NCBI GenBank assembly: GCA_013399895.1
Contig: VXBA01000671.1
Span: forward strand, 558,001 to 622,000
Length of the DNA: 64,000 nt
From: Serilophus lunatus
Taxonomy: Eukaryota; Chordata; Aves; Passeriformes; Eurylaimidae
Reading direction: 5' to 3'
Shown: piece after piece, positions 23,946 to 37,100 of the stretch
How positions within the stretch are numbered: the stretch's first letter is position 1
Layout: each line of letters begins with the position of its first letter
The notes under the pieces: model-generated
The model's database searches: none
The model's input: the letters and a program-made list of their open reading frames with translations, nothing else
What the model was told of the DNA's origin: nothing
Program-made: the position numbers and the translations under genes

Positions 23946-25879
23946 ATGCATGGGCAGGTCCCTAGCAGGGAAGAAGCAGAAGGTGAGACATCACATCTTG
24001 GTGGCACACCAGTTGAGCCCAGGGCTGGGCCATGCTCAGCATTCCACATGGCTCCTGGATCCTGCTTGTCCTGGCTCAAAGCCCTGGTTTGATTAACACT
24101 CATTTTAAAAGGAAGATGTTTTATTGTCTCCTTACTCCCCCTGTGAGAGCGAGGCAGCTGTTGTAAGGGAGCACAGGATGATTATTTGGCTCTCAAGAGC
24201 AAAGCTCACAACCACAGCTGCCAGGAATCGATCCAAGGCTCCACCACCCGCTCCAGAGAGGCTTTCCTTCAAGAACATGAATAATCCTCTGCAAAGTAAT
24301 GGCACTATTCATCTCTCCAAAGTTCCTTGCAAGCTCAAATCCCCTGCTGAACAAGGGGGCCACGTGTTCAGACACATTCCCAGTAAATTAAAAATCAGCT
24401 TGTTCTTTTTCTGAAGAGAAACATTGAGAGTATCGATCCATAAATTTACCAAAAGTTTAATGGCAGCTGGTTTTCTCAGTAATAGAGCAACCACTTCTCA
24501 GACATGGTTTAACACATAATCTCCAGATCAATATAACTTTTGATTTATAAATAATGATAACAAAAGGAGCAAAGACAAATATGCTTGGGAAAAAAATGAA
24601 CAGTTTTTCCAAAGGGCGCTTTCAGCATAGTCCTCTCAAAATAAAGATCACATATTTCAAAGGCTGCATGTGGAAAACAACACTGAATGTATTATCTACA
24701 AAGCCAAAGACTCATCTTCATCATTACACTGTTCTGACTCACGTATTCTGCAACTCTTGGCACATGTGACCCTCCTGGTGGCATTTGCTAAGTATTAGCT
24801 GCTCGTAACTCCAAAATCCCTTTTTTCCCAAGGAAAAGTTACCACCCAGACACATCTCCAGTCTGAACACTTCCACACAAGTTATATGTCCTTACTGCAA
24901 ACTTTATGTTTATTATGTAGTCCTCCCTAGGTGTAAAAAACACAGGTCAGAGAAGACTATAAATCCTATCACCTGACAAATTTTTCAATTACTGTGCATG
25001 TTAAAATGATTCCTCCGCAAATAAGTTGCAAGAGATATGCTGTAAAATCTATTAACTCACTGTAAATCTATTTAAGTTGGGAATTCACGCCTTACAGAAT
25101 TTTACCATTAGTCCTGAGAATTAGTTTATTGCTGGACAGGGAGTGCAGAGCCCATGAGGGTCATTTCAAAGAGATAATGCACCATGGCCTTTCTAAAAAG
25201 GACCCTACTCCGGTATTTAATGTGAGTTTTTGAGCAAGTGCTTACACACTTCCCTCTACAGAGAAAAGTCACCAGCTTTTTCTAAACCTTCACATTGCTT
25301 CTCCTCCTATTCATAGTCTCCTCTGCCAGTGGAAGCACCAACATATTTGAGAGGTTATAACAATTCAGGTGCAATTATTCAGTTGCTTTGGGAATCAACA
25401 CCTGATTTTTTTCTATATCCATGGGGGAAAACCAGGGGAGAAACGAGCTCAGGTTCAAAACCAAAGAATTCTGATCCAAAGAGAACTGTCTTCCCTCACC
25501 TCAGGCCTGCCACTGTTCCTGTCAGGAAGAATATTTTCCCTTGAAAAGCCATTCTTTGTTGACTTCTCATCAAGAATCATAAAATTAATTTCCTGTGAGG
25601 TCTGCACTTAGTTGACTGGCTCAGGCATGTCAGAGATGGATCCTTATCAAACAGAATAGTGGGAGTTTTAACAGTCTTGAGATGGAAAATAGAACCAGCC
25701 CATTTTCTGCTCTCTGAATTGATCATTTGCTGTTTGTCTTCTGAAGACACTGGCAAAGGGGAGCTCACAGGCCATCCACTCAGCCACTGCACAGCCTCCC
25801 ACACAAACAACATGACAGGGATGGAGGGGAAAAGGAAAGGAATTCAACACTGGCAACTCAGAGTTATGTCATCCTCACC
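23946..25879. other. Intronic sequence, nothing recognised
   Basis: No exon, RNA gene or repeat identified. The section 24400-25130 is AT-rich and without simple repeats. Confidence 0.4.
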
Positions 25880-26081
25880 AATGTCTTCTCTGACAGGGTG
25901 GTCAGGCATGGGGTGCCCAGAGAAGTGGTGGAATCACTATCCTTGAAGTATTCAAAAGGTGTAGGAATGTGACATTTGTGGTCATGGTTTAGTGGTGAAC
26001 ATGATGGTGCTGGTCTAACAGTTGGACTTGCTGATCTTAAAAGTCTTTTCCAACCCTAATGACTCTGTGATTCTATGATCT
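25880..26081 (+). mobile_element. CR1 LINE, 3'-end fragment
   Basis: The text follows the CR1 3' end: GGTGGTCAGGCATGGGGTG, CCCAGAGAAGTGGTGGAATC, GTCATGGTTTAGTGGTGAAC, CTTTTCCAACCCTAATGACT, ending GTGATTCTATGAT. A small deletion removes the usual 'tggaacaggc' words after GGTCAGGCAT. This copy belongs to the CR1 group with a 'gacatggtttagtggtgg' 3' UTR and is antisense to GPC3. Confidence 0.92.
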
Positions 26082-27355
26082 GGGCTCAAACCTCCCTTGC
26101 CCAAGTTGTAGCCAAGCACAAGCAGCATGCAGCATCATGGCAAGGAAAACAGCCTTGGAAAGAGAGAAGGGGAGACCTGTATACCTGTGTCTAACATTAG
26201 GAGAAAACTTGAAGACAGGCAAGCATCCTCTCTGCAGACAGTATTTCATATTTGTATCACAATACATTTTCCTATTTGAAGTAACCAGCATTCTTCTACA
26301 CACATCCTCACCTTTCTCTAAAGCTTCCAGCTTTTCACACAAGACCCAAGGAACTGGGAAGGTCCCATTCCCAAGGACCTTCCTGCAGGTCCCTTACAAC
26401 AGCATCACTGAACTGGGACAAAAAGGGCAAAGCACCAGAGCAGTTCAGCCCCAGTTGATGGGCAGTCTCCCCCCCTCCACCCAGGGATGCCCTGAACACC
26501 CTCCACCCATCAGAGGGATCTTTGCAGGCAGGGAGACCACTGGAGCCAGCAGGGGAGCAACAATGCCCTGTGACATCCCTGCACCCTCTAATCCTTCCTG
26601 GAAAACACTCGACCACAGCCACATTGCAACACTGTGGTCACCCTTCCCATGTGCTTTTCCCTTACAAACACTTCACAGACTCTCAGTGACCCCAGGGCAG
26701 CTGAGGAAAGCAGGTGAGCAAAGCCAACAGCACCACCAGCTCCGAGACAGGTCTCTGTGGGCTCACGGGGGCTGAGCCAAAATGCTGACAGGGATCAGAC
26801 AGGACAGACCCGCTCTGCTGCTGACACTTCTCCCCAAACATCCCAAGTGTCTCCATTTGCTGTGACAGACTTTGGAAAAACTCAAAGCAGGCCCACGCAG
26901 ACATGGACCCAGCCCTTCTGTGAGCCCAAAGCGTCAGGCACAAAGCACTCCTTTCATTTCTCCTCACACACAGCAGCCTGCTCCGCTATTGCTAAGCCCA
27001 AGGCTGTGCTGCAAACCTCCCTCCTCCTTCTGTTACCAATTTGATGGCATTTTACATGCCCAAGAAACCTAAAGTGTAATAAAACCACAGTGACAAAACC
27101 CAAACTGGCAATGGAAAAAGCAGTTCCTGCCCAGGGTGACTGTGCAGGGAGCATGTTTAAAAGCTGTCTGGAGCAAGAGCCATTAAAATCTGCAAACACG
27201 CAGCGCTCTGCTAACTGCCCCCAGACACCAACCCCCCCTTGGCCCAGACAAAGAGCCCACGGACGCCAGGGCTGCAGAATCTGCCCATAAACACTTTCAT
27301 TTTAAGCCAATTTAACTGGAAAAAGGTCAACACCAGTAACAGCACGACATGTGTT
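26082..27355. other. Intronic sequence, no gene found
   Basis: Contains a 212-codon open frame on the plus strand (26137-26775). It shows no recognisable domain, overlaps antisense frames and sits in stop-poor, C-rich DNA, so I do not call it a gene. Confidence 0.4.
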
Positions 27356-27395
27356 ATCAGTTAAACAAAGTTAGCAGCTATCAGTTAAACAAAGA
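27356..27395 (+). repeat. Short tandem direct repeat with paired SOX/TCF-like words
   Basis: TATCAGTTAAACAAAG is present exactly at 27356-27371 and again at 27380-27395, a period of 24 bp. Each copy ends in AACAAAG, which matches the core bound by SOX and TCF/LEF proteins. A related AACCAAAGATC lies just downstream near 27415. The repeat is certain. Any regulatory role is inference. Confidence 0.7.
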
Positions 27396-27561
27396 CCACT
27401 TAGACACAAGCCAAACCAAAGATCCTCTGTATTCCAGGCACCCGGATGAATCTCTAATACCCTACTAAGCCTCTGTTTTATGTGCAGTCTCCATGAAGTC
27501 TGCATTGTGCATTTTTAATTGCACATGAGTGAATTAACCATCCAGGTAAACAGGCTACAAC

Positions 27562-27589
27562 TTTTTTTTTTTTTTTTTTTTTAAAAAAA
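27562..27589. repeat. T21A7 homopolymer junction
   Basis: Twenty-one T followed directly by seven A. On the minus strand this reads T7A21, so it could be the tail of an old minus-strand retrocopy, but nothing recognisable lies on the expected side (27590 upward). Confidence 0.85.
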
Positions 27590-30500
27590 GGGTAACAATA
27601 TAAACTGCTGAAACTTCCATCTAAATCTCTGCTGCCCACAGACACTGCTTGTGCTTCTGATTTAGACAGTGCTTCATGATGGGAAATTATCATCCAATTT
27701 AGAACCGTCAATGTAGAGCATTTTTATCCACCAAAAAGATCAAATAGAGATACATATTAAGCAGATCTTTAACAAGAAAGCTTGCTCTTTGCAAGGTGGA
27801 TGTTTTTATACCGTATCATCTTAGGGATGTAAATACCATCTAGGTTCCAACTGGCATAATCCCCACTTCAATACGTGATATTTGTAGCAAAGTTTCACCT
27901 TTAACAAAGGCTGAATCTATTCCTAACCACTGGAATTGCTCTCACAGCTTGCACAATCTGTTGTTTTCCAGAAGCCCCAGATTTGTACAGAGCAGATTAC
28001 ATAAAGACCTCAGTTTACAATTAAAAACCAAAACAATCCAGCCCTTGCTGCTGTGGGAAAAAGCTTAAAACTGTGACCTGTAGCACAGAAAGACAAGAAA
28101 AGCAAATTAAAGAAAACCTCACAATGTATCATTTTTCAAACTCACCAATTTCAATGCCGACCTCATTGTTCTTAGGACTTAAATCATGATTTCATAATGC
28201 CTTGAGGTTATGGGAACTGAAAACCACATGTTTCCACTGAAGTGAGACAGCAAAACATTTTGCAAATTCATCTTTACTATGCAGACACTCATGTTCCATC
28301 CTAATCTTCATCTCCCTACTAAAACAAAAATTTACCCAAATCTCCCAAAGACTAACTAGATTAAAATACAGTGCCATAAACCCCTGAGCATTTCCTCACC
28401 TTTCCAGAACATGAGTGTAACCCTACCCTGAAATGAGGGAGTCCCAGCCTTTACATATTAACAAAACCAACCAGTTTTAAAACATGGGCATCTTACCCCT
28501 CCCCATTTCCCAAGCTGACAGGCAATTTATCCCCCAGATTTAGCAAGAAGCATATAAGCACAAGATGTGACTCCAAAAAGCCACAGACCACAAATGATTC
28601 CTCCCAGATGCAGCACTGGAAATTCAGATGCGTTTTCCCCGTGGGCTGAGCAGCACCAGAGCTGAGAGGGCACAGCCACGACACCCCCATGGGGGCTGGG
28701 GCTCCCACCCTCCCCAACACCAGGGTGTGAGGGCACCCCCTGAACCAGACACATTCCAGCATTCACCTCCAGAGCTAGGAAAGAAAAATTCGGGAGAAAA
28801 GGCTAATTTCCTTAATGAATTATTCGCTACAGTTCCTGTCCTAAACAAGGTGTTTCTGTTGGCTTTGGCAGTATGAAAGCAATGCAAACCAGACAGGAAG
28901 AAAAAGAAGAGTTAGCAAGTGGCAGGTTCATGTTTAGCAGTGCCAGTACATTGGCCTTCATATGGCAAAAAGAAAAAAAGGGCAAAAAACAGAATTACTG
29001 GAAGTGTTGAGGGCTCCTCTCTGAGCTTTGCCACCTTCACTGAAACAGAACATCACTTCCATTCCTCACTGTTAAAGGGAACTGGGAGTCTCCACAACTG
29101 TTTTCTTAGCATGTGCATGTGCTCTCAAAGTTTTTCTCTCCATCAAGAAGGTGAAGCAGACAGTCACATCAACTAGATGGTAGAAAAAAAATAAAGAAGC
29201 AGAGGCTAAATTGCTTCTCACCCTTCACATTCCTGTGTGAACCCATTCCTTGCATCAGTTCACTCTTCTTCCAGCCAAGGCCTGAAGTCTTAAAACCCTG
29301 TCTGCAGAGAGAATTAGGTTGGATTTATTGCAAACACCTCCTCTGGACACTTGTAAAGCAATCTGAGAGCACCTAATGGATTTAGGATTTAGTTAAATTG
29401 GTAAAACACAATAAAGAGATTAAGAATACAGTCAATCAAAAGCAATTGAGTCAGCACATCCTTACAAAGCTACCGTCCATCAGCAAGGTCCACGAGGAAC
29501 AACCCAGCAGGGAAAAAGGGCAGCATAAACACAGGGCAGAGGATGGGGTTTCCTCCAGCTGATTCTGGGGAAAGTCTCCAAGGAGTCGCACAGGGCAGCC
29601 AGCATCGTAGGGACACAGAGCTGCCCTTGCCCTCCTGCAAACTGGCACCCACTCTCCCACCCAACTCCTCTGCCCACAAAAAGCCTCCCTTGTAAATGCT
29701 GCAGCACTACTGTGTTTCTCACCCATGTACCTGCAACAGCTAAGGAGTGCTCCCTCCATCTCCAACCTAACATCGCCCACGAAGCATTTGGCACAAGCTC
29801 ATCTGTACAGCAAAGAAAACCCCATGTTACAAATGGCAATTTAACTTTGGAAAAAGCATCCAAAGAGAATAAACTAATTTAAAATAGCACTTGGCTGGAT
29901 GCAGACCCATTCCCATGGGTGACCATATATACATGGATACCTCCAGGATCCAGCCAAGACCTTGCAGGATCATCTCACAGCCCCACCCAACTCCACTACA
30001 TTTCACCAAACGGTGTCACAAAAAACCACCACATGGGGCTGCATCCAAAAATTTCACGTGCTCTGAATGTGTAGGGTCCTTCTGGAGCTCAGGAAGGTAC
30101 ATTTTTTTCTAGCTTTCACTGTGTATTTCTATGTGTTTCCTGGAGTCCTCTTCCCCCCACATGTTGCTGGGGGATGCAGGGGAGCAGATTACATACCAGC
30201 TGCTCTGTCTGCCAGCAGTTCTCCAGCTGGGCAGAGACATGGTCCAGTGAGGTCTTTGGGTAGTAGAAAGTGATTTGACTCAGGGAAGTTATGGCAGCCA
30301 AGTCCACCAGCACTCAAACAGCTCAGCACCACCTTGCACTGGCTGGAACACCTTCCAGCCTGATTTCCAAGAAGAGGCTCATGAAAAGGATTTTCATAAA
30401 ACAGCCTTTTTTGCAATCCAGGAAAAAGATATTCTGGCTTCATGTTCATGGAGACTCCACACTGGAGTGGCTCTGCTGGAGAGCAGAGCCAGTCTCTGCT

Positions 30501-30859
30501 TGGCATCCCAATCAATCACACTCCTGCCAGTACCATTTGTTCCTGAGCAAATAGAAACACTGATAACCATCCTCCTAATGCACTGAAACTGCACATCTTC
30601 AGTTCAAACAAGTCCTATGCTACTTCTATTAGTCCTCACCAACACATCTTCATTTCAGAAGCAGCCATCCAAATTCCTCAGTCTCTCAGAGTAATTCTTT
30701 TTCAAACAAGTTTCTATAAAAGGCTTCCCCCAATCAGCTCCAGCGTGAGAACACAAGTATCCAAATATTTTGGCTGTTGGAATTACATAATAGCCTAGCT
30801 TATTGCTTCATTTTGTATCAAACTTAGTGAGGCTTCCCCAGCATTTATGCCGCCAGCAG
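27590..30859. other. Intronic sequence, no gene found
   Basis: No recognised exon or repeat. AT-rich to about 28490, then mixed. Overlapping minus-strand open frames near 28490-28890 and 29450-29860 lie in C-rich sequence and show no domain. Confidence 0.4.
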
Positions 30860-31250
30860 TCCTTCCCTTACTGTAAAATCTTTTTTATTGACAATTCAAT
30901 CATGTCAGGTTTGGAACAGCAGACGCACTGATTTGATCAGCTATCATTGGATTTACAATATATAAATGACAGCACCATATCTGCCCCATGCTGAAAGCAG
31001 CTGCCTTTTATCGATTTATATTCTACTACCAAGGAAGAAAAATTGCAGCACAATGTAGTGGTATAGTCTCAGATCAATACCAATTTTTTTCTTAATGACA
31101 CGAAGGCCAAGATAAGGACAGCATAAGTCAAAGCCAGACAGATCAAATTTGCCCGATATCCCTTTCAATTACTGAGGAACACTCGCAGGGATATGTAATA
31201 TTAAAGCTGAGGGGAACATTATCAAAACACTTTAAAATTACAACAGGCTT
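30860..31250. other. AT-rich repeat-free block, weak candidate conserved element
   Basis: Continuous single-copy-looking sequence with TGATTTGATCAGC, ATCGATTTATA and several ATTA/TAAT words, and no simple repeats. It resembles developmental noncoding elements in style only. No conservation test was possible. Confidence 0.2.
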
Positions 31251-34170
31251 ACAAGGTTGCCTAACATCCCCACAGTCCCTGGGAATCATGATGGAGAACC
31301 TGGGGCTGCCTGGCTCCATCACCTGATGTGCTGCCTTGGCAGCCCTTGAAGCCTGAAGGCTGAGGCTTCCCCAGAGATTGTGCAAGACCAACTCCACTGC
31401 CATGAGGTGAAGGACTCTTTGGTACTAACAAAGTCATGGTTCCTAATGCTTGCTCCTTGGCCACAGCTCTGGCAGTGTCCAGTGCACCACAGTGCTGGCA
31501 CGGGGTCCCTGATGTGCTGGGTACCACCAAAGCATCACCAAAGAACAGGGAAACAGAAGCAGCAAATGACATGTGTGGATCTCTCCTTCCTTGTCCTCAG
31601 GTTTAATCCTTTTCTAAGGAGCCCAGAGGCAGCAGTGGCATCGTGCAGTGCCAGTTCCTCACCCCCTAGCAAGTGGTGTCCTTGCACTCTTATCATCCCA
31701 AGGTGGGTGAGGAGGAGAGAGTGCAGACATGCACTTGTTTAGATCCTGCCCCACACTCTGTACAAGCCAGCCTCACCTCACGCTCCCTATGGGACCATAG
31801 CCTGGCAGCAGAACCCCACTCGAGGATCTGCTCCTCTTCCCAGCACCCTGCACAGCCCAGGCAGGATCCATGCAGTCTAGGCACATTTCCAGCCACTGCA
31901 CAGAGCACCAGCATAGGCTCTGGGATTGGGGCTCAGAGATAATGCATCTCTCTTTAAGAGTCAAACTCATCAATATTAGAAAACTCCTAATTATTCCAGC
32001 AGTACCAGCATTTCATAAATCCAGTCGTTGCTTAATGAGAAGTTATGAGCAAGCACTTTCTTCATTAACTCTTCTGAGAGACACAGAAACAGAAACTTCC
32101 CAACCTAAACCCTCCACGCTCAGGCAGCTTAAATTCCCATTCTTAATTGGCAGCTGGAAAGCAGCACTGTCATGATTTATACCTCTTCTGTATTCCAAGT
32201 TTTGATAATTACAAGTTCTGCATGGCTTGTGATTAATCTATTTGCACTGTATGAATTACGAACCCAAACACATTTGGAAATGAAAATTCATGCACTAGCT
32301 CAAGTAAAACCAGCGTGACAGTGAAGTGGTGAAGTAAAATCGGCCCAAGGCTGTGGCTGAAACAGCAGTGCCTGGGATCAGCCTTGAAAACTAGTTTGGG
32401 AGATAAAAAGAAAAAAAATGAACCCCCCCAAAAAAGCAGTTTAACGTTTTCTCACTTCTTTTCTGGAGGCAGGAAAGGGCAAGAGTGCTTAGATAATTAT
32501 TAATTTATATGACCTTGCTGCATGTGCATTCCTCAGCTCTTTAAAATGCATCTAGAGCAGTCGGTGTAAAAGCACCACTGAGCCAAGTGTGTGCACAGGC
32601 ACACGGCTCACAAGGCAACACAGATTTAGAAAGGTAAATGGGAGGAAATCAAATGACTCCTGCTGATTATTCTCGCAAAATGAAACGCCCCTCTCCCAAG
32701 TGGTGCAGTCTTTCGAGCACAGTGAGCTCAAACACAGTGCTGACCGCTGCAGGAAGCCAGGATCAGCCTGTGGCCACAGAGGTGACCAGTCTTGGGGCAC
32801 CCAGGTGACATGACTGGGATTTCCAGAGAGAGACAGGGACCACTGACAGGCCAACACAGTGGGGTCCCCTCAGGCACAAAGGGCCTGGTGATCCCACTAC
32901 ATGATATTCCCACTCAACCACATGAACAACAGGTCAACCCAAGCATTTCACAGCTCAAGGTGGCCACAGCTGTTCTGCTCCTTGTCCCATTTCACATCTC
33001 ACATTGTACAACACGAAGATTTCCAAAGACAACTGGGAAACTGGAGCTGGCTTCAGCAGGCACCGACAACCTTCCCCAGAAATCCCAGAAACACAGGGAT
33101 CAGCCACATCCTTAAGTTCTTGTGACAGGTGCACCCAACCCAGCAGGGATGGAGCCCTCCAGCTAATCCTTAAGTCAATCATGTAGTAACCAACTCCATT
33201 TGAGAACACGAGTCTGTATTTTCATATTGACAGGGCTTTTATAGGTTTATCTGGTTTAACTGGTCTATAAAAGGAAGCCCGTTTGAATGTATCATTTGTC
33301 TCAGTTTATAAGCCTCCATGACAATTCCCTACCCCAGGCAGTTGTGACCCAGCCTCAGAGCTCACCATTAGCCCACCTGGAGACTACAGACCCACATTTC
33401 CCAAATTCTTTTTCAGAGAACAATTTCACTATAACTTATATAACATTTGGGCTAACACTGGGGTTATTTTCCTCCCCTTCATTACAATCCAACCTATAAA
33501 TCAGCCTGTCTTTTTAGTGCAATTACTCTGAAGAAAATGCAATATAGCAGTGAAACTTTTCACTCAATGGTGGCCATACTCCAAAAGAGGCTGGAAAAAC
33601 GTTACTTCCATTCTGAAAAACAAACACTGATTTTTAATTGCCTAAAAGGACAAGACAATTTCCAATTCTGTTGAGAGATTACATCTTGGGAATAAATATT
33701 TATTGATACCTACATCTCACCTACTTAGTCATTTACTTTTTTAAAATATGCACATTTTATAACAGGTTTACTTTTTCCTCCATCATAAAAAATGCAGGCT
33801 GCATTTCTCATTCATGAGGGTTTCATTTTTAATCTGCCATCTCAGACAGGTTTGGGCTGCAATTGTGGAGAGGACAGGCATGAGAAAAATAAAACTTTAC
33901 TTTTAGAAGAAAGACTGAAAAAAAAGAAAAAAAAGAAATAAACTCTAAATCTCCCCACTGTTTACCTCTGAGAATCTCACAAGTCCTTGTGGCAGCAGAT
34001 GCAATTTGATGTTCATATCGGGTCCTTGAGTCACATTGTTCCCAGGGCACATTAACTTGACATTTAGAAATACTGGTTTTGAAAGCTGTTCGAACATTAA
34101 GAAGTTCCTAATTATTTCTGATCTTCAGGGAAGAGGAACAAGGGTGATAATTAATTTCTTCCCCATTAGG
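31251..34170. other. Intronic sequence, nothing recognised
   Basis: No exon or dispersed repeat identified. A purine-rich A/G run sits near 33917-33940. Confidence 0.4.
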
Positions 34171-34188
34171 AAAAAAAAAAAAAAAAAA
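34171..34188 (+). repeat. A18 homopolymer
   Basis: Eighteen A following CCCCATTAGG. No recognisable retrocopy precedes it. Confidence 0.85.
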
Positions 34189-37100
34189 GAGTCAACCTCA
34201 AATAAAAGCTTTCCCTGAAAAATGGCAAAACAGATCCCACAAATGCAGCAGCAGAGCCTTACAGCAAGTGAAACTACAGACGCACGGATGGAGCTTACCC
34301 AAGGTTTTTGGGGTGCACCTTGCATGCAGAGCACACTCCTTTGGGCTCCCCCACGTGCAGATTCACTGCAGCTGGTTGTTAAAGCTCTGCTAAGAGGCAC
34401 AAGAACCGAGTGAGCACACACTAACAACACAGGGCATCTCAGCTTGGCATGAGCAGGGGCTCTGGCATCATCTGCCTGGACAAGGGAGGAGCTTACCCCA
34501 GTTCAGCACCGTGGAAGTGTTTCATGACATGCTTTAGCCCATTATCGTCAAAGAATTTCTCCAGCTTCTGGAACTGCTGCCCCAAACACCAAGAAAAGGA
34601 GTCAAGCCCCATTTACTACATTCAAGACAGCAGCCAAGCATCCACTCTGCCAGCTGAAGGCAAAACAATGCCACACATGGAAGACTGAGGGAGCTTTCAC
34701 TCACACTCAGAGCAGTTAATTCCCACAGGGCTGCACTGCAGGAAGGGTTGCTGGTTTATTAAAAGCTTTCACACGATTTCTAGATTCTTTCTTTCCTCCT
34801 CAGGCTCCCCCATGCCAAAGTATTACACATTAAATTTATAGCTAAAAGACTTTATTAACTAATATAACAGCATTAAAACAACTAATAGCATATTGCAAGA
34901 ATCTGGCTGCCTGATGATAATATAAAAATCCCCTGGTGTGGAAGGCACAAAGTGCAAGTTGGGACGGTTGCCTGGTCTCAGATACATCCTTGATCTGTTC
35001 TCCAGGACATCAGCACATTAAACTCAGCCCAATTCCCAACCTACTGTGCCACCACATCAATCGTAGGCCATCTGTGGCTGCCAATATCAGTGCAGGAGAG
35101 GACAGAAATCATCCTTCCTGCTTCATGCAGCGAGACCTGCTCAATGCTTTCCAGTTGCATCCCTCTCCTCTCCACACTCTGCTTCTCTTCTGCTGATAGA
35201 AGAAACATTCACCTGACCCTTACCCAAGACCACCAACCTTTGTGTCTGTCCCTGCCCCATGCTGTTCCTCTACCTCTCCCAAGGCTCAGTTTAGAAGCAA
35301 CACAGAAGAGTCTGCCTTGGGGAATAAAAAGGCAAGATGTCTCTTGTGCTCTGGTAAAAAAAAAAAAAAAAGGAGGAAAAGAATTCTGTCTCCTGTGTTG
35401 ACACAGGTCTGAGGCAGCAAACATCCACTTTGCTTCAACTGCATCATTGTCAGGACCTTCTGAACAGGATGGTAACCCAACACTGCAGGTGGCAACTGCA
35501 GATACATTGCACTGAAAAATAAATGTTTTGTAGTCTTGCAGGAGAGCTACCAGGGTGATTTTATCACCTACATGCCAAAGAACACCCAGGGCTAATAAGC
35601 TGCTAAGAGAAATGCTGGAAACTTGCCTTGACAGGAATCTCTTCCTCATCTCTCCACAAGGAATTCATGGATCAAATCACAATCCAGCAGTGTCATACAA
35701 AAAGATTCTTAATACCCTTCTGGCTGCAAACGGGACCTTTGGGCAGGTAAGTTCTCCATCTAGCACCGCCATAGGGATGTGGCAGCTATCCAGTTCCAGA
35801 GGCAGGGGCTGTGCCCAAAGTCCTCTGTCCTGCAGCTGGGTAGGAGCAATAGAAACAGGGCACAACATCAGAGAAGCCCCCGGGCTGCTCGAGAGCACAC
35901 AAGGGGCAGAAAACAGCAGGGTAAAGCAGTATGTCAGCCATCATTAGCCAGTTATTGCTCACACTGCAGCAATTTCATTTTTTTAAACCATTTCTGAACT
36001 CTATTGTGCTGTGGAGCACATCTGTCCCCCTGTGGTACCCACACTCCAGCCCCAGCCCTGAGGTATCTTCAGGAACTTCTCCCAATGACAAGAACCACCA
36101 AGGTGGGCTGAGATGCCTTCAACAAAGCAGTGGAGACAACAGGGGAGGAAAATAGCAATGCCTATGTCTGGCAGAGGAGAGAAAGATGAAGGACTACCAG
36201 CAGAACTCTGTGACCTGTAATTGCAACTTATAATTGTTTTCTTTGTTTTGAGCAGGAGCTGCTCCAGAAACTTTTATATGAGGGTTGCCAATTTCTGTTT
36301 GGTACTCCCATCTGACAACTGAGCCCAAAAAACCTAACAAAGCAACAGGCACTCAACAGGCTCTGCTGAGTCCATCTGCCTGCGCCTGGGGAGAGGGAAC
36401 TTTCCTCCCTTTTCATCCTTTGCAGAATAAGGCATGAATAGCTTTCACTCCTGTCTGCACACACCACTCTGCTCACAGCTAGTTTAATAGCATAATTCTT
36501 AATTCAGGCACACGCATGAAGAGTGAAACAGATCCTGTGTGCAGAAAAGTGGTATTTACTGATGGAGATCATTTTTGCAGCTGATGGCCTAGAACTGTTC
36601 CCACTGTTTAGCTCTAATGCTAAATTACTGAGCAGGCATTTTCCTTCTTCTCTTATATTTCCTCTAAATCCCAAACAGATGGGTTTGTTGGACGGTTAGT
36701 CACCCGAATCTGCCACATTAGGAGCAACAGGAATTTCAATCCAGCACAAAAATCCACCTTGTCCTTTATAAGGCTTCTTTCAACAGACCCCAAGGATCCA
36801 CCTCAATACAGACAGGCAAGTAAGGAAAGACAGAATAGCTGTCCTAAACATCCACAGGGATAAGTTATTCAGAAAGAAAACATGTTTTCTTCACTTAAAA
36901 ATAATGCACAAAACAGGAGAACAGCTCACTCAGTCCAATAAGCCCCAAGTGCTGAGTTACATCAGTACCTGCAAGTTCCCACCAGCAAATCTTCTCCAAG
37001 GTATTTCCACACTTCAGATTTGTTTTCCTATTAGGAAACAGAGGATTTAGGGATAAAGCAGTCATTTGGTTGCCAGCACTGCCTCTGTGTTCTCCATTAT

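Noticed and set aside
23672..24103. Long open frames on both strands across the G/T tract
   Set aside because: Stop codons are rare in strongly skewed sequence; the products are low-complexity (Pro/Thr/Asn/Lys or Gly/Val/Phe/Leu) with no family likeness.
26137..26775. 212-codon plus-strand open frame
   Set aside because: No recognisable domain, no splice-site support, overlapping antisense frames; likely chance in C-rich DNA.
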